This document shows positions 9,705 through 17,458 of a DNA stretch of 64,000 bases, piece by piece; position 1 is the stretch's first letter, and every line of letters begins with the position of its first letter. Source of the DNA: Gordonia malaquae NBRC 108250 (GTDB lineage Bacteria > Actinomycetota > Actinomycetes > Mycobacteriales > Mycobacteriaceae); assembly GCF_000344135.1 (NCBI RefSeq), contig NZ_BAOP01000018.1, positions 37,608 to 101,607 on the forward strand, in the 5' to 3' direction. The position numbers and the translations under genes are program-made. A model generated the notes under the pieces. The model ran no database searches. It saw only the letters and a program-made list of their open reading frames with translations, and was not told the DNA's origin.

Positions 9705-11314
9705 CGCTCCACCAGCGTCCGCCTCAGCAGTTTCCCGGCGGCGGCGCGGGGCAGTTCGTCGACGAAGTGCACCTCACGCGGTGTCTTGTACCTCGCCAAG
9801 TTCTGCTTCACGTGGGCTCGGATCTCGTCCGCGGTCACCGTGGACCCGGCCCCGCGGACGACAACTGCCACCAACCGCTGGCCGAAGTCGTCGTCGGGCG
9901 TTCCGACGACCGCGGCGTCGAGCACGTCGTTGTGCGCGAGGATGAGATCCTCGACTTCGCCGGGATACACGTTCTCTCCGCCGGACACGATCATGTCGTC
10001 GTCCCGGCCGTCGACGAACAGCCTGCCGTCGGCATCCCAGTGGCCGCGGTCGCCGGTGGCGAGCAGTCCGTCGATGCGGTCTTTCGTGCCGCCACCGGTG
10101 TAGCCGTCGAAGGCGAGCGCGCTTCCCGCGTGAATCGATCCGATCAGTCCGGGTTCGGTGATCTCTCGACCGTTCTCGTCGTAGATCCTGGTGCGGACGA
10201 CGGATGGCGGGCGGCCTGCGGTGGTCGGGGCCGCCGCGAGGTCCTCGGGTGTCGCGACCGAGACGACGCTGACCTCGCTCGACCCGTAGAGGTTGTAGAG
10301 CACCGGGCCGAACCGTTCGAGCGCCGCTACCGCGACGGGGCCTGGAAGCAGGGAGCCCGCCGTGAAGATCACTTCGACCCTCGACGCGTCGAACCTGGTG
10401 TGATCGGGGACGGCGAGGAGTCGTTGGAGGATCGTCGGAACGAGGACGATCGACGTCGCGCGGTGCCGCTCGATCAGTTCCCACAGTTCGTCGGACGAGC
10501 GGCCCGCCGCGGGCACGATGGTGCTGCCGAGAGACATCGAATACAGGACCTGGCTCAGCCCGGTGCCGTGGAACAGCGGCGCCGCGCACACCACGACTCC
10601 GCAGCGTGGGAGCGGGATCCGCTCGATGAGACCGGCCGCGTCGAGGGGATTGCGCACGCTGCGTTCGGCGCCCTTCGGAAGCCCCGTGGTGCCGCCGGTG
10701 AGCAGCACCATCGAGCCCGGACGCTTCGGCCGCGGCGCGGGCGCCGACGTGACGCCCTCTGCGATGAGGTCGGCGACGCTCTCCTCCCCTGCGGTGTCGC
10801 CGTTCACGACGAATCGGTTCGGCACCGCGCACATCTCGGCGATCGGCGAGAACTCCGCGTCGTACGCGAGCACCGTGACGTTCTCGCGCGCCACGATTTC
10901 TGCCACCTGGGGACCCGCCATGGCCGTGTTCAGCAGGACCACCCTCGCGCCGGTCTTCGACGCCGCGATCATCGCCTCCATCGAGCCGATGCCGTCCCGG
11001 CACAGGACTCCGACGGTGCGTCCCTGCGTGCTTCCGCGTTTCACGAGGGAGGCGGCGAGGGCGGACGACGCCGCGTCGAGCTCGGCGTAGGAGATCGATC
11101 GGTCACCGTCGATCACCGCGACGCGGTCCGGGTACCGGCGGGCACTCGAAGCGACCGGGGTGGCGAGTGGACCGATCGTCCGCATGTCGATGACCGATGC
11201 CAGTGCGTGGTCGGGTCGAGTGACGTCGGCGACTCCGGACCGGGCCACGACAAGCGCCGATCGTGCGGTTCGCAGTGCGGCGTCCACGATGTCGGCGCAG
11301 TGGGTCGTGATCAC
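9671..11314 (-). CDS. Fatty-acid-CoA ligase / acyl-CoA synthetase (ANL family)
   Basis: A 547-residue adenylate-forming enzyme that activates a carboxylic acid to acyl-AMP and then acyl-CoA. Motifs: P-loop LLTGGTTGLPKGAE near residues 202-215, A5 YGSSEV, the hinge region GDRGHWDADGRLFVDGRDDDMI near 420-440, and GGENVYPGEVE. The catalytic Lys lies in PRAAAGKLLRR near 525. The FadD class is clear but chain length is not. The GTG at 11314 overlaps the stop of the CDF exporter gene (GTGA), so a transcript from the metal-responsive promoter would also carry this gene. The 3' end overlaps the M50 gene convergently. Confidence 0.9.
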   Translation of the reverse strand: MITTHCADIVDAALRTARSALVVARSGVADVTRPDHALASVIDMRTIGPLATPVASSARRYPDRVAVIDGDRSISYAELDAASSALAASLVKRGSTQGRTVGVLCRDGIGSMEAMIAASKTGARVVLLNTAMAGPQVAEIVARENVTVLAYDAEFSPIAEMCAVPNRFVVNGDTAGEESVADLIAEGVTSAPAPRPKRPGSMVLLTGGTTGLPKGAERSVRNPLDAAGLIERIPLPRCGVVVCAAPLFHGTGLSQVLYSMSLGSTIVPAAGRSSDELWELIERHRATSIVLVPTILQRLLAVPDHTRFDASRVEVIFTAGSLLPGPVAVAALERFGPVLYNLYGSSEVSVVSVATPEDLAAAPTTAGRPPSVVRTRIYDENGREITEPGLIGSIHAGSALAFDGYTGGGTKDRIDGLLATGDRGHWDADGRLFVDGRDDDMIVSGGENVYPGEVEDLILAHNDVLDAAVVGTPDDDFGQRLVAVVVRGAGSTVTADEIRAHVKQNLARYKTPREVHFVDELPRAAAGKLLRRTLVERYRQNSNSAQP

Positions 11315-12246
11315 CAGGTCAGCTCACCAGAACATGCGCCCGTAGTGCCACTCGACTCGATCTGAACCGTCGCGTGTTCCAGCCCGTGACCGTCGAGCAC
11401 ACGGCGAGCGTCCGCCAGCACCTGCTCGTGATCGCCCGAGCTGGTCAGATGCACGGTTGCGACGTCCATGCCGGTGGTCACCGACCAGACGTGCAGATCG
11501 TGAACATCGTCGACACCCGGCAGATCTGTCAGTTCGGTCCGCAGCGCCGCGAGGTCGAGATGAGCCGGCGCCTGCTGGTTGAGGATCTTGAGCGCGTCAC
11601 GAGCGAGCTTGACCGCGCGAGGCACCACCCACAGGGCAATGAGGACCGCGACGAGCAGATCCGCGTATCCCCACCCGGTCGTCATCGCGATGACGCCTGC
11701 GACGAGGACTCCGACGCTGCCGACGGCGTCCGCGAGCACTTCGAGATACGCGCCACGGACCGCGATGGACCCCTCCGCGTCGGCACGCAGCAGGAACATC
11801 ACGACGATGTTGGCGAGCAGCCCGAGACTGGCGACGATGATCATCGCGCCGCCGGGAACTTCGGGGTCGGTGCCGATGCGGCGGATCGCCTCGACGAGGA
11901 CGAACACGCCCACACCGATCAGGAGCACCGCGTTCACCACTGCGGTGAAGACCTCCGCGCGATACCAACCGAAGCTCCGACCGTCGGTCACCCGACCGTG
12001 TCGCGCCAACAACAACGCGGACAGACCCATGCAGAGCGCGACCACGTCGGTGAGCATGTGCCCGGCGTCGGCCACCAGCGCCAACGAACCGAACACGAGT
12101 CCGGCGACCAATTCGACGACGAAGAATCCGCCGATGATGACCACGGAGACGACCATCGGCCACAACCTGCGGTTGACCGCACCCGAGGCCAGGTCGGCGG
12201 CCGTCGGCCCGTGCGAGTGCCCCTCATGTCCATGCTCACTACCCAT
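11311..12246 (-). CDS. CDF-family divalent metal cation exporter (Zn/Co/Cd type)
   Basis: A 311-residue proton-coupled exporter with six membrane segments, like CzcD/ZitB. The N-terminus is His-rich (HGHEGHSHG, residues 5-13). The transmembrane metal site shows HMLTD at 63-67; the second half-site reads EVLAD, so the common first His is Glu here. A cytoplasmic C-terminal domain (DLPGVDDVHDLHVWSVTTGMDVATVHL) has the usual CDF ferredoxin-like fold with His/Asp. It is expressed from a strong, apparently leaderless promoter overlapped by a palindrome, which suggests control by an ArsR/SmtB-type metal sensor; no such gene is nearby. Confidence 0.93.
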   Translation of the reverse strand: MGSEHGHEGHSHGPTAADLASGAVNRRLWPMVVSVVIIGGFFVVELVAGLVFGSLALVADAGHMLTDVVALCMGLSALLLARHGRVTDGRSFGWYRAEVFTAVVNAVLLIGVGVFVLVEAIRRIGTDPEVPGGAMIIVASLGLLANIVVMFLLRADAEGSIAVRGAYLEVLADAVGSVGVLVAGVIAMTTGWGYADLLVAVLIALWVVPRAVKLARDALKILNQQAPAHLDLAALRTELTDLPGVDDVHDLHVWSVTTGMDVATVHLTSSGDHEQVLADARRVLDGHGLEHATVQIESSGTTGACSGELTW

Positions 12247-12250
12247 GACC

Positions 12251-12280
12251 TCAATATATGCGCATTATTGAATATGTCAA
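12251..12280 (-). promoter_or_regulatory. CDF exporter promoter with overlapping operator-like palindrome
   Basis: On the minus strand, TTGACA (12275-12280), a 16-bp spacer, and TATATT (12253-12258) lie only 6 nt before the ATG, so transcription should start at or next to the start codon. Spacer and -10 are covered by TCAATA-ATGC/GCAT-TATTGA with one inserted base (12251-12271), AT-rich unlike its surroundings and typical of ArsR-family sites. Confidence 0.65.
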
Positions 12281-12306
12281 GAGTCTTGGACGCTCCCTTC
12301 GTCGAC

Positions 12307-12374
12307 CATCCGCTCCCTTCACCGACATCCGCTCACCTCCCGAAGTGAGCGGATGTCGACGAGAGGAGCGGATG
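12307..12374. terminator. Nested perfect hairpin downstream of the FUSC gene
   Basis: The inner stem is a perfect 14 bp (CGACATCCGCTCAC, 12323-12336, with its complement 12345-12358, loop 8 nt). A second, imperfect outer layer pairs CATCCGCTCCCT (12307-12318) with AGAGGAGCGGATG (12362-12374). It likely insulates the FUSC operon from the CDF promoter; no U-tract is visible. Confidence 0.6.
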
Positions 12375-12391
12375 TCAGCCGGGCAGCCCGT

Positions 12392-13495
12392 TCACCGGTT
12401 GAGATGGAGTTGGGCGATGGCCGACGACCGCTTCAACCCCGCGACCATCAGCATGTCGACGAGCAGGGATCGCAGCTCCACGAGAACCGCAGTCTCGGAG
12501 ATGTCCTCCACGTTGTCGGCGATCGAGGTTCGTGCTTTGCGTACGATCGACCTGATCTCACGAGCCGCGTCGGCCTGGTCGGGCGACTCCCCGGGCTCGG
12601 CCATCATCATGGCTCGCAGCATCTCGAACCCCGACGACATCGAGTCGATGATCTCGACGATCGCCGGCTCGATGGTCACGCCGCGCTGGGTGACGCCGAG
12701 GCACCGTCTGGTGATCACCCTGAAGTTTCGGACGGCGTTGTCGATCGGATCCGCAGTGGCGGCGATCCGCTTGAGACGGTCGCGCGACGACCAGTAGAGG
12801 GGAGACAGCCGTCCTACCTCACGTCCCGCGGCAACGTCGTTCCGCAGCGCCTCGATCGACGCTTGTGTGCCGCGCGCGGACGCGAGAACGCGATAGATGG
12901 CGTCTTCGTCGTTCGTACGGAGCCCCACGGCCAGGTCGGCCGACAGGTTCTTGAGCGTGTGGAGGATCGCAGCGGCGTCACGGCGTGCTCGTCGAGCAGG
13001 GTTCACGGGCGCCACTGCCACCACCAGAATGCCGAGGCCGCCGCCGATCAGAGCGTCCACCGCGCGGTCCAGGCTTCCCGGTCCCGGTGGGATCAGCGTC
13101 GCGATGAGCACAGCGGACGATGCCGCCTGGATGGGAATCATCAGACCGCCGTCGAGGAACACCGCGATCGACATCGCGACGGCGACGACCACACAGATCT
13201 GCCAGGCACCGGAGCCGATCGTGGAGATCAAGAGGTCTCCGACGAAGATGCCGATGAGCACTCCGCCGATCAGCTCAACAGAGCGGCGCCATCGTTTCGC
13301 CAGGGAGAGACCCAGGGAGACCACCGCGGCGATCGGCGCGAAGAACGGTCTCGAGTGTTGGAGCAGATCCGCGGCCACCCACCACGCAAGACCCGCCGCG
13401 GCCGCGCACTGCGCGATGGGGACCAGCGACAGCCAGAGCCGGCGGAGTCGCACGAACAACCACCGCGGGATTCGCCTGGCGATGCGGGCACGCAT
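12392..13495 (-). CDS. FUSC-family (aromatic acid exporter-like) membrane protein
   Basis: A 367-residue protein with a basic N-terminus (MRARIARRIPRWLFVRLRR), then about six membrane segments over residues 20-165 including the glycine-rich RRSVELIGGVLIGIFVGDLL typical of the FUSC/YccC superfamily. A long cytoplasmic helical region of about 200 residues follows. Members are proposed efflux or translocation proteins (AaeB, FUSC); the substrate here is unknown. The ATG at 13495 is used; an in-frame TTG at 13504 is the only alternative, because an in-frame stop coincides with the end of the DUF3151 gene. It lies 75 nt downstream of that gene on the same strand. Confidence 0.82.
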   Translation of the reverse strand: MRARIARRIPRWLFVRLRRLWLSLVPIAQCAAAAGLAWWVAADLLQHSRPFFAPIAAVVSLGLSLAKRWRRSVELIGGVLIGIFVGDLLISTIGSGAWQICVVVAVAMSIAVFLDGGLMIPIQAASSAVLIATLIPPGPGSLDRAVDALIGGGLGILVVAVAPVNPARRARRDAAAILHTLKNLSADLAVGLRTNDEDAIYRVLASARGTQASIEALRNDVAAGREVGRLSPLYWSSRDRLKRIAATADPIDNAVRNFRVITRRCLGVTQRGVTIEPAIVEIIDSMSSGFEMLRAMMMAEPGESPDQADAAREIRSIVRKARTSIADNVEDISETAVLVELRSLLVDMLMVAGLKRSSAIAQLHLNR

Positions 13496-13570
13496 CGTCC
13501 GCAACGCCTCGTCACCGGCGTGATGAGCGTCGCGGAGCGAACGCGCAGTGCTGCTCAGCAGGACCTCCGG

Positions 13571-14014
13571 TCAGTCGAGGCCGAGTTCGGAGATCGCGCG
13601 GGGATCACTGTCGTTGAGCAGGTCGAGGCAGCGGAGGTGCTCGTCCTCCTCACCGATCGCCCCTGCGGCCCGCGCGAGGGCGCCGACGCAGCGCAGGAAC
13701 CCCTGGTTCTGCTCGTGGCTCCACGGCACCGGACCGAAACCCTTCCAGCCGTGTCGACGCAGCTGGTCGAGTCCACGGTGGTAGCCGGTGCGCGCGTAGG
13801 CGTAGGCGGCGACGATTCGTGCCGTGTCCGGCTCGGCGCCGTCAGTCGCACCGTCCAGTGCAGCTTCAGCCAAGTACGCCCACGCGATGGACGCCGTCGG
13901 GTGCTCCGCCGCGACAGCGGCCGGGTCGGCCCCGTTGAGCAGGTCCGATTCGGCCTCATCGTCTCCGGTGAGGAGCGTGGGCTGGGGTCCGAGGAGGTCT
14001 CCGAATGACGTCAC
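13571..14014 (-). CDS. DUF3151 family protein (Rv0360c-like)
   Basis: A 147-residue soluble protein of a family restricted to actinobacteria. Typical segments are LLGPQPTLL near the N-terminus, AYAYARTGYHRGLDQLRRHGWKGFGPVPWSHE in the middle and RCLDLLNDSDP near the end. The function is unknown. It starts with GTG at 14014 and is divergent from the Rv0361-like membrane protein, exactly the Rv0360c/Rv0361 arrangement. It is predicted to be all-helical and TPR-like from its Ala-rich repeats of helices, but that is inference. Confidence 0.88.
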   Translation of the reverse strand: MTSFGDLLGPQPTLLTGDDEAESDLLNGADPAAVAAEHPTASIAWAYLAEAALDGATDGAEPDTARIVAAYAYARTGYHRGLDQLRRHGWKGFGPVPWSHEQNQGFLRCVGALARAAGAIGEEDEHLRCLDLLNDSDPRAISELGLD

Positions 14015-14133
14015 ACCACCATTGAATCATTCGACTGGACTCTCCGAAGAGACCGTTGCCAGACTAATTCGATAGTCTCAGGCGACGCGCGTATGCGCGT
14101 TGCATCATTTTTCACCACACGGGATTGAGCCGC

Positions 14134-15126
14134 ATGCCTGACTCAGACAACGACAAGTCCACCCCCGACGCACCCACGCGCGTCGTGAAACTGGGCGACG
14201 ACGCCCCGAAGGCTCCCCAGCCCCAGGGCAGCGACTCGGAGTCGCCGACGAGGGCGTTCGCCGTGCCCGCAGATGTGGCTGCGGCAGCCGCAGCCGCGAC
14301 ATCCGGCGACGAACTTGTGGAGGAGAACGTCGTCGGCGATCCAGTCGAGGCACCCGAGCCCGCAGCCGAGGCAGACGAGCCCGCGGCCGACGATGCGGCG
14401 AGCTCGGACGTCGTCGAGGAGTCAGTCGATGTGGCCTCTGACGCCAACGATTCGACGGAGGGTTCCGTCGAATCGACCGCTGACGTCACTCCGACCGTCC
14501 AGATCACCAAGTCCGCTGCCGCCGCCGCGCCGGTTGCAGCCGCCACCGCGGACAAGACCGAGAAGTTCGCCGCTCAGCAGCCTGCACCTGCCGCACCTGT
14601 GGCTCCCGCTGCCCCGGCGCCCGAAGCTCCGGCACAGCCGGCGGCTCCGCAGGTGATCGCCCCCGCCGCTCCCGCCGCCCCGGCCGCTCCGGCCGCTCCG
14701 AAGAGCAAGCGCGGCAAGCTGATCGGCCTCGTGATCGCAGCTCTCGTCGTGATCGCGGCCATCGCAGTCGGCATCTGGTACATGACCATCGGCACCTCAC
14801 CCGAGACGAAGGCCGCGGACGCCGCGAAGTCGTACCAGCAGGCGATGAACGACGGTGACCTCGCGAAGCTCCGCGACATCACCTGCGGCGAGGAGAACAC
14901 GACCTACACGTCGATGGACGAGGCCGAGTTCAACAAGGCCTACCAGGCTCAGAAGGCCAACGACCAGCTGATGAAGTTCGACGACGTGAACGCGGTCGCA
15001 ATCGACGGCGACACCGCCCGTGTCGGTGTCGACATGTACCCGTCCGGCGACCCGTCGAACAAGGCTCCCGCGCAGATCACCCTCCACAAGGTCGGCGACG
15101 ACTGGAAGGTCTGCAAGAAGCCGTAA
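14134..15126 (+). CDS. Membrane-anchored protein with long Ala/Pro-rich cytoplasmic region (Rv0361-like)
   Basis: A 330-residue single-pass protein. Residues 1-195 are disordered and acidic, then Ala/Pro-rich (PAAPVAPAAPAPEAPAQPAA). One membrane segment follows (LIGLVIAALVVIAAIAVGIWYM, about 197-218), then an outer domain of about 110 residues with DAAKSYQQAMNDGDLAKLRD and two cysteines (ITCGEE, WKVCKKP). The outer domain looks NTF2-like/DUF4878-like. It fits Rv0361 by position between DUF3151 and fba. The ATG at 14134 has GGGA at good spacing; a TTG at 14125 is possible. A perfect bidirectional terminator follows. The role is unknown. Confidence 0.85.
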   Translation: MPDSDNDKSTPDAPTRVVKLGDDAPKAPQPQGSDSESPTRAFAVPADVAAAAAAATSGDELVEENVVGDPVEAPEPAAEADEPAADDAASSDVVEESVDVASDANDSTEGSVESTADVTPTVQITKSAAAAAPVAAATADKTEKFAAQQPAPAAPVAPAAPAPEAPAQPAAPQVIAPAAPAAPAAPAAPKSKRGKLIGLVIAALVVIAAIAVGIWYMTIGTSPETKAADAAKSYQQAMNDGDLAKLRDITCGEENTTYTSMDEAEFNKAYQAQKANDQLMKFDDVNAVAIDGDTARVGVDMYPSGDPSNKAPAQITLHKVGDDWKVCKKP

Positions 15127-15141
15127 AGGCGGAACGAGACG

Positions 15142-15179
15142 AAGAAGGGGCGCCCGGAATCATCCGGGCGCCCCTTCTT
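15142..15179. terminator. Bidirectional terminator between the Rv0361-like gene and fba
   Basis: A perfect 16-bp stem (AAGAAGGGGCGCCCGG and complement) with loop AATCAT and a TTCTT flank, between convergent stops. Confidence 0.92.
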
Positions 15180-15193
15180 GTCAGTGCCGCGGG

Positions 15194-16228
15194 TCAGCGA
15201 CCGATGGTCTTACCTGCCGAACCGAGGTCGTTGCACGCTTCGACGACACGCTCGGCCATCGAGGTCTCGGCCTTCTTCAGGTAGCTGCGCGGGTCGTAGA
15301 CCTTCTTGTTGCCGACCTCTCCGTCGACCTTCAGGACGCCGTCGTAGTTCGCGAACATGTGCGCCGCGACCGGTCGCGTGAATGCGTACTGGGTGTCGGT
15401 GTCGACGTTCATCTTGATGACGCCGTAGCTGACGGCTTCTTCGATCTCACTCTTGAGCGAACCCGAGCCGCCGTGGAAGACGAAGTCGAACGGCTGTGCA
15501 TCGGCGGCGAGGCCGAGCTTGTTGATCGCCGCGTCCTGGCCCTCCTTCAGGACCGCCGGGCGCAGCTTGACGCCGCCCGGCTTGTACACGCCGTGAACGT
15601 TTCCGAAGGTCGCAGCGAGCAGGTACTGACCGTTCTCGCCGGTGCCGAGGGCGTCCACGGTCTTCTCGAAGTCTTCCACCGAGGTGTACAGCTTGTCGTT
15701 GATCTCGTTCTCGACGCCGTCCTCTTCGCCGCCGACGACGCCGATCTCGACCTCGAGGATGATGTTGGCTTCCTTGGTCTTGGCGAGGAGTTCCTTGGCG
15801 ATCTCGAGGTTCTCGTCGATCGGCACGGCCGAACCGTCCCACATGTGCGACTGGAACAGCGGGTTCTGACCGTTCGCGACGCGCTCGCGCGAGATCTCGA
15901 TGAGCGGGCGGACGAAGCCGTCCAGCTTGTCCTTGGGGCAGTGGTCGGTGTGCAGGGCGATCGTCACGTCGTACTGCTCGGCGACGACGTGTGCGAACTC
16001 TGCCAGCGCAACAGCACCGACGACCATGTCCTTGACGTTGAGACCCGATCCGAACTCCGCGCCGCCGGTCGAGAACTGGATGATGCCGTCGCTGCCCGCG
16101 TCGGCGAAGCCCTTGATGGCTGCGTTGATCGTCTCCGACGAGGTGCAGTTGATGGCGGGGAAGGCGTAGCCCTCCGACTTCGCCTTCGCCAGCATCTCGG
16201 CGTACTTGGCGGGTGTTGCGATGGGCAT
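15194..16228 (-). CDS. fba: Class II fructose-bisphosphate aldolase
   Basis: A zinc-dependent aldolase of glycolysis and gluconeogenesis splitting fructose-1,6-bisphosphate into DHAP and glyceraldehyde-3-phosphate. The start MPIATPAKYAEML and length of 344 residues match the M. tuberculosis enzyme, so the ATG at 16228 is chosen; AGGA lies 8 nt upstream, and longer in-frame readings are not family-like. Motifs: PAINCTSSETINAA, the Zn site HTDHCPKDK near residues 94-102, EVEIGVVGGEEDGV, and FHGGSGS near the phosphate site. It is divergent from the DedA gene, as with Rv0363c/Rv0364. Confidence 0.97.
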   Translation of the reverse strand: MPIATPAKYAEMLAKAKSEGYAFPAINCTSSETINAAIKGFADAGSDGIIQFSTGGAEFGSGLNVKDMVVGAVALAEFAHVVAEQYDVTIALHTDHCPKDKLDGFVRPLIEISRERVANGQNPLFQSHMWDGSAVPIDENLEIAKELLAKTKEANIILEVEIGVVGGEEDGVENEINDKLYTSVEDFEKTVDALGTGENGQYLLAATFGNVHGVYKPGGVKLRPAVLKEGQDAAINKLGLAADAQPFDFVFHGGSGSLKSEIEEAVSYGVIKMNVDTDTQYAFTRPVAAHMFANYDGVLKVDGEVGNKKVYDPRSYLKKAETSMAERVVEACNDLGSAGKTIGR

Positions 16229-16376
16229 GCGCATGTTCCTGTCGAGCCGGTGGATGTTTTCCACGCTTGAAATAGGGATCGGCATCCAGTCTGCCAGGTC
16301 GCTCTCGACGTCGGGGCGGTCCCCCGTCAATCGTCTATAAGGGTTCTTGAAGGTTTCACCGGTATCGTGTGGGCCT

Positions 16377-17078
16377 GTGATCGACACACTTCTTGCCGAG
16401 TCCACCTCGACCGTCGCCCTGATGCCCGGATTCATGGATCCGTTCAACTTGATCGGGTACTTCGGGACATGGGCTCTTGCCGGCCTCTTGCTCGTGATTC
16501 TGATCGAATCGGGAGTCCTCTTCCCTGTTCTACCAGGGGACTCATTGCTTTTCGTCGCGGGTCTCATCGCGGCAGGAAGCGCGACCGGCGATCACAAAGA
16601 GAAGGTCGAAGCTGCAAACTTCAACATCTGGATACTGATCATCTCCGTACCCATCGCCGCCATCATCGGCGGCCAGATCGGGTACTGGATCGGCCGCTAC
16701 GCCGGCACCTCCATGTTCAAGCCCGATGCGCGCTTCCTCAAGGAGAAGTACCTGGACGAGGCGCATGCGTTCTTCGAGAAGCGTGGCCCGATCACGATCC
16801 TGCTGGCACGCTTCGTGCCGATCGTGCGCACTCTCGCTCCGATCGTCGCGGGTGCCGCCCGCATGAAGTTCGCGGTGTTCTCGCTGTACAACGTCGTCGG
16901 CGCGATCGTCTGGGGCGCAGGCATCACGCTGCTGGGCTACTGGCTCGGCCAGTTCGAGATCGTCCAGAAGCTCATCGAACCGATCTTCATCCTGATCGTT
17001 CTGATCTCGGTGCTGCCGATGGTGTTCGAGTGGCTGCGCCGTCGCCGCAACAACCCGTCCGACGCCGAGGCCGCCTGA
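16377..17078 (+). CDS. DedA-family membrane protein (Rv0364-like)
   Basis: A 233-residue protein of the DedA/VTT family, implicated in lipid flipping and envelope homeostasis. Landmarks: a hydrophobic N-terminal helix ending ESGVLFPVLPGDSLL (the E..G...P.LPG.. signature), GQIGYWIGRYAG, then FFEKRGPITILLARFVPIVRTLAPIVAG, the re-entrant loop with the conserved FxRFVPxxR..P..AG pattern. GTG at 16377 is chosen because TATCGT lies 8 nt upstream; the conserved part begins at about residue 20, so a later start cannot be excluded. It is divergent from fba. Confidence 0.9.
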   Translation: MIDTLLAESTSTVALMPGFMDPFNLIGYFGTWALAGLLLVILIESGVLFPVLPGDSLLFVAGLIAAGSATGDHKEKVEAANFNIWILIISVPIAAIIGGQIGYWIGRYAGTSMFKPDARFLKEKYLDEAHAFFEKRGPITILLARFVPIVRTLAPIVAGAARMKFAVFSLYNVVGAIVWGAGITLLGYWLGQFEIVQKLIEPIFILIVLISVLPMVFEWLRRRRNNPSDAEAA

Positions 17079-17164
17079 CGGTCTCGCAGGCTGGCGTCAA
17101 CGCTCACAGGCGACTCCCACGTCGCTCGCATCGGGGCTCCAACTTCGCGAGCCATTCTCGGTGC

Positions 17165-17455
17165 ATGAGAAACCGACGGAAGATCACTCCCACCGACATT
17201 CCACTCATCGTCCTCGACGACGAGACGACCGAGTACGCGAGGCGCCTCGCCGAGGCGGGCACACCGATGGCCGTGGTAAGCGACCAGTACGCCCCGGTGC
17301 TGCCGTTCATGGTCGGCAACAACGGCTACACGGTCGCGATGGTCGCCGATGTCGAGGATCCGATCCAACTCGCCGACGTCCTGGGACGGGTCGAGTCGCG
17401 GATCGGGCCGGTGACCAGGACCGTCCGCGGGCATCGTTCGACGCCCGCGGCGTGA
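17165..17455 (+). CDS. Hypothetical protein (96 aa)
   Basis: A small soluble protein, basic at the N-terminus (MRNRRKITPTDIPLIVLDD) with a compact centre (PMAVVSDQYAPVLPFMVGNNGYTVAMVADVEDP). Strong G/C third-position bias over its length supports it as a real gene rather than a shadow. No signal peptide, membrane segment or known motif is seen. CATTCT lies 6 nt before the ATG, weakly suggesting a leaderless mRNA. It ends 3 nt before the stop of the convergent cholesterol oxidase gene. The family is not recognised. Confidence 0.6.
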   Translation: MRNRRKITPTDIPLIVLDDETTEYARRLAEAGTPMAVVSDQYAPVLPFMVGNNGYTVAMVADVEDPIQLADVLGRVESRIGPVTRTVRGHRSTPAA

Positions 17456-17458
17456 CAC

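Noticed and set aside
14015..14133. Hairpin-like words in the DUF3151/Rv0361-like gap as an operator
   Set aside because: Only short, imperfect matches (for example GCGCGTATGCGC), not distinguishable from chance in this composition.
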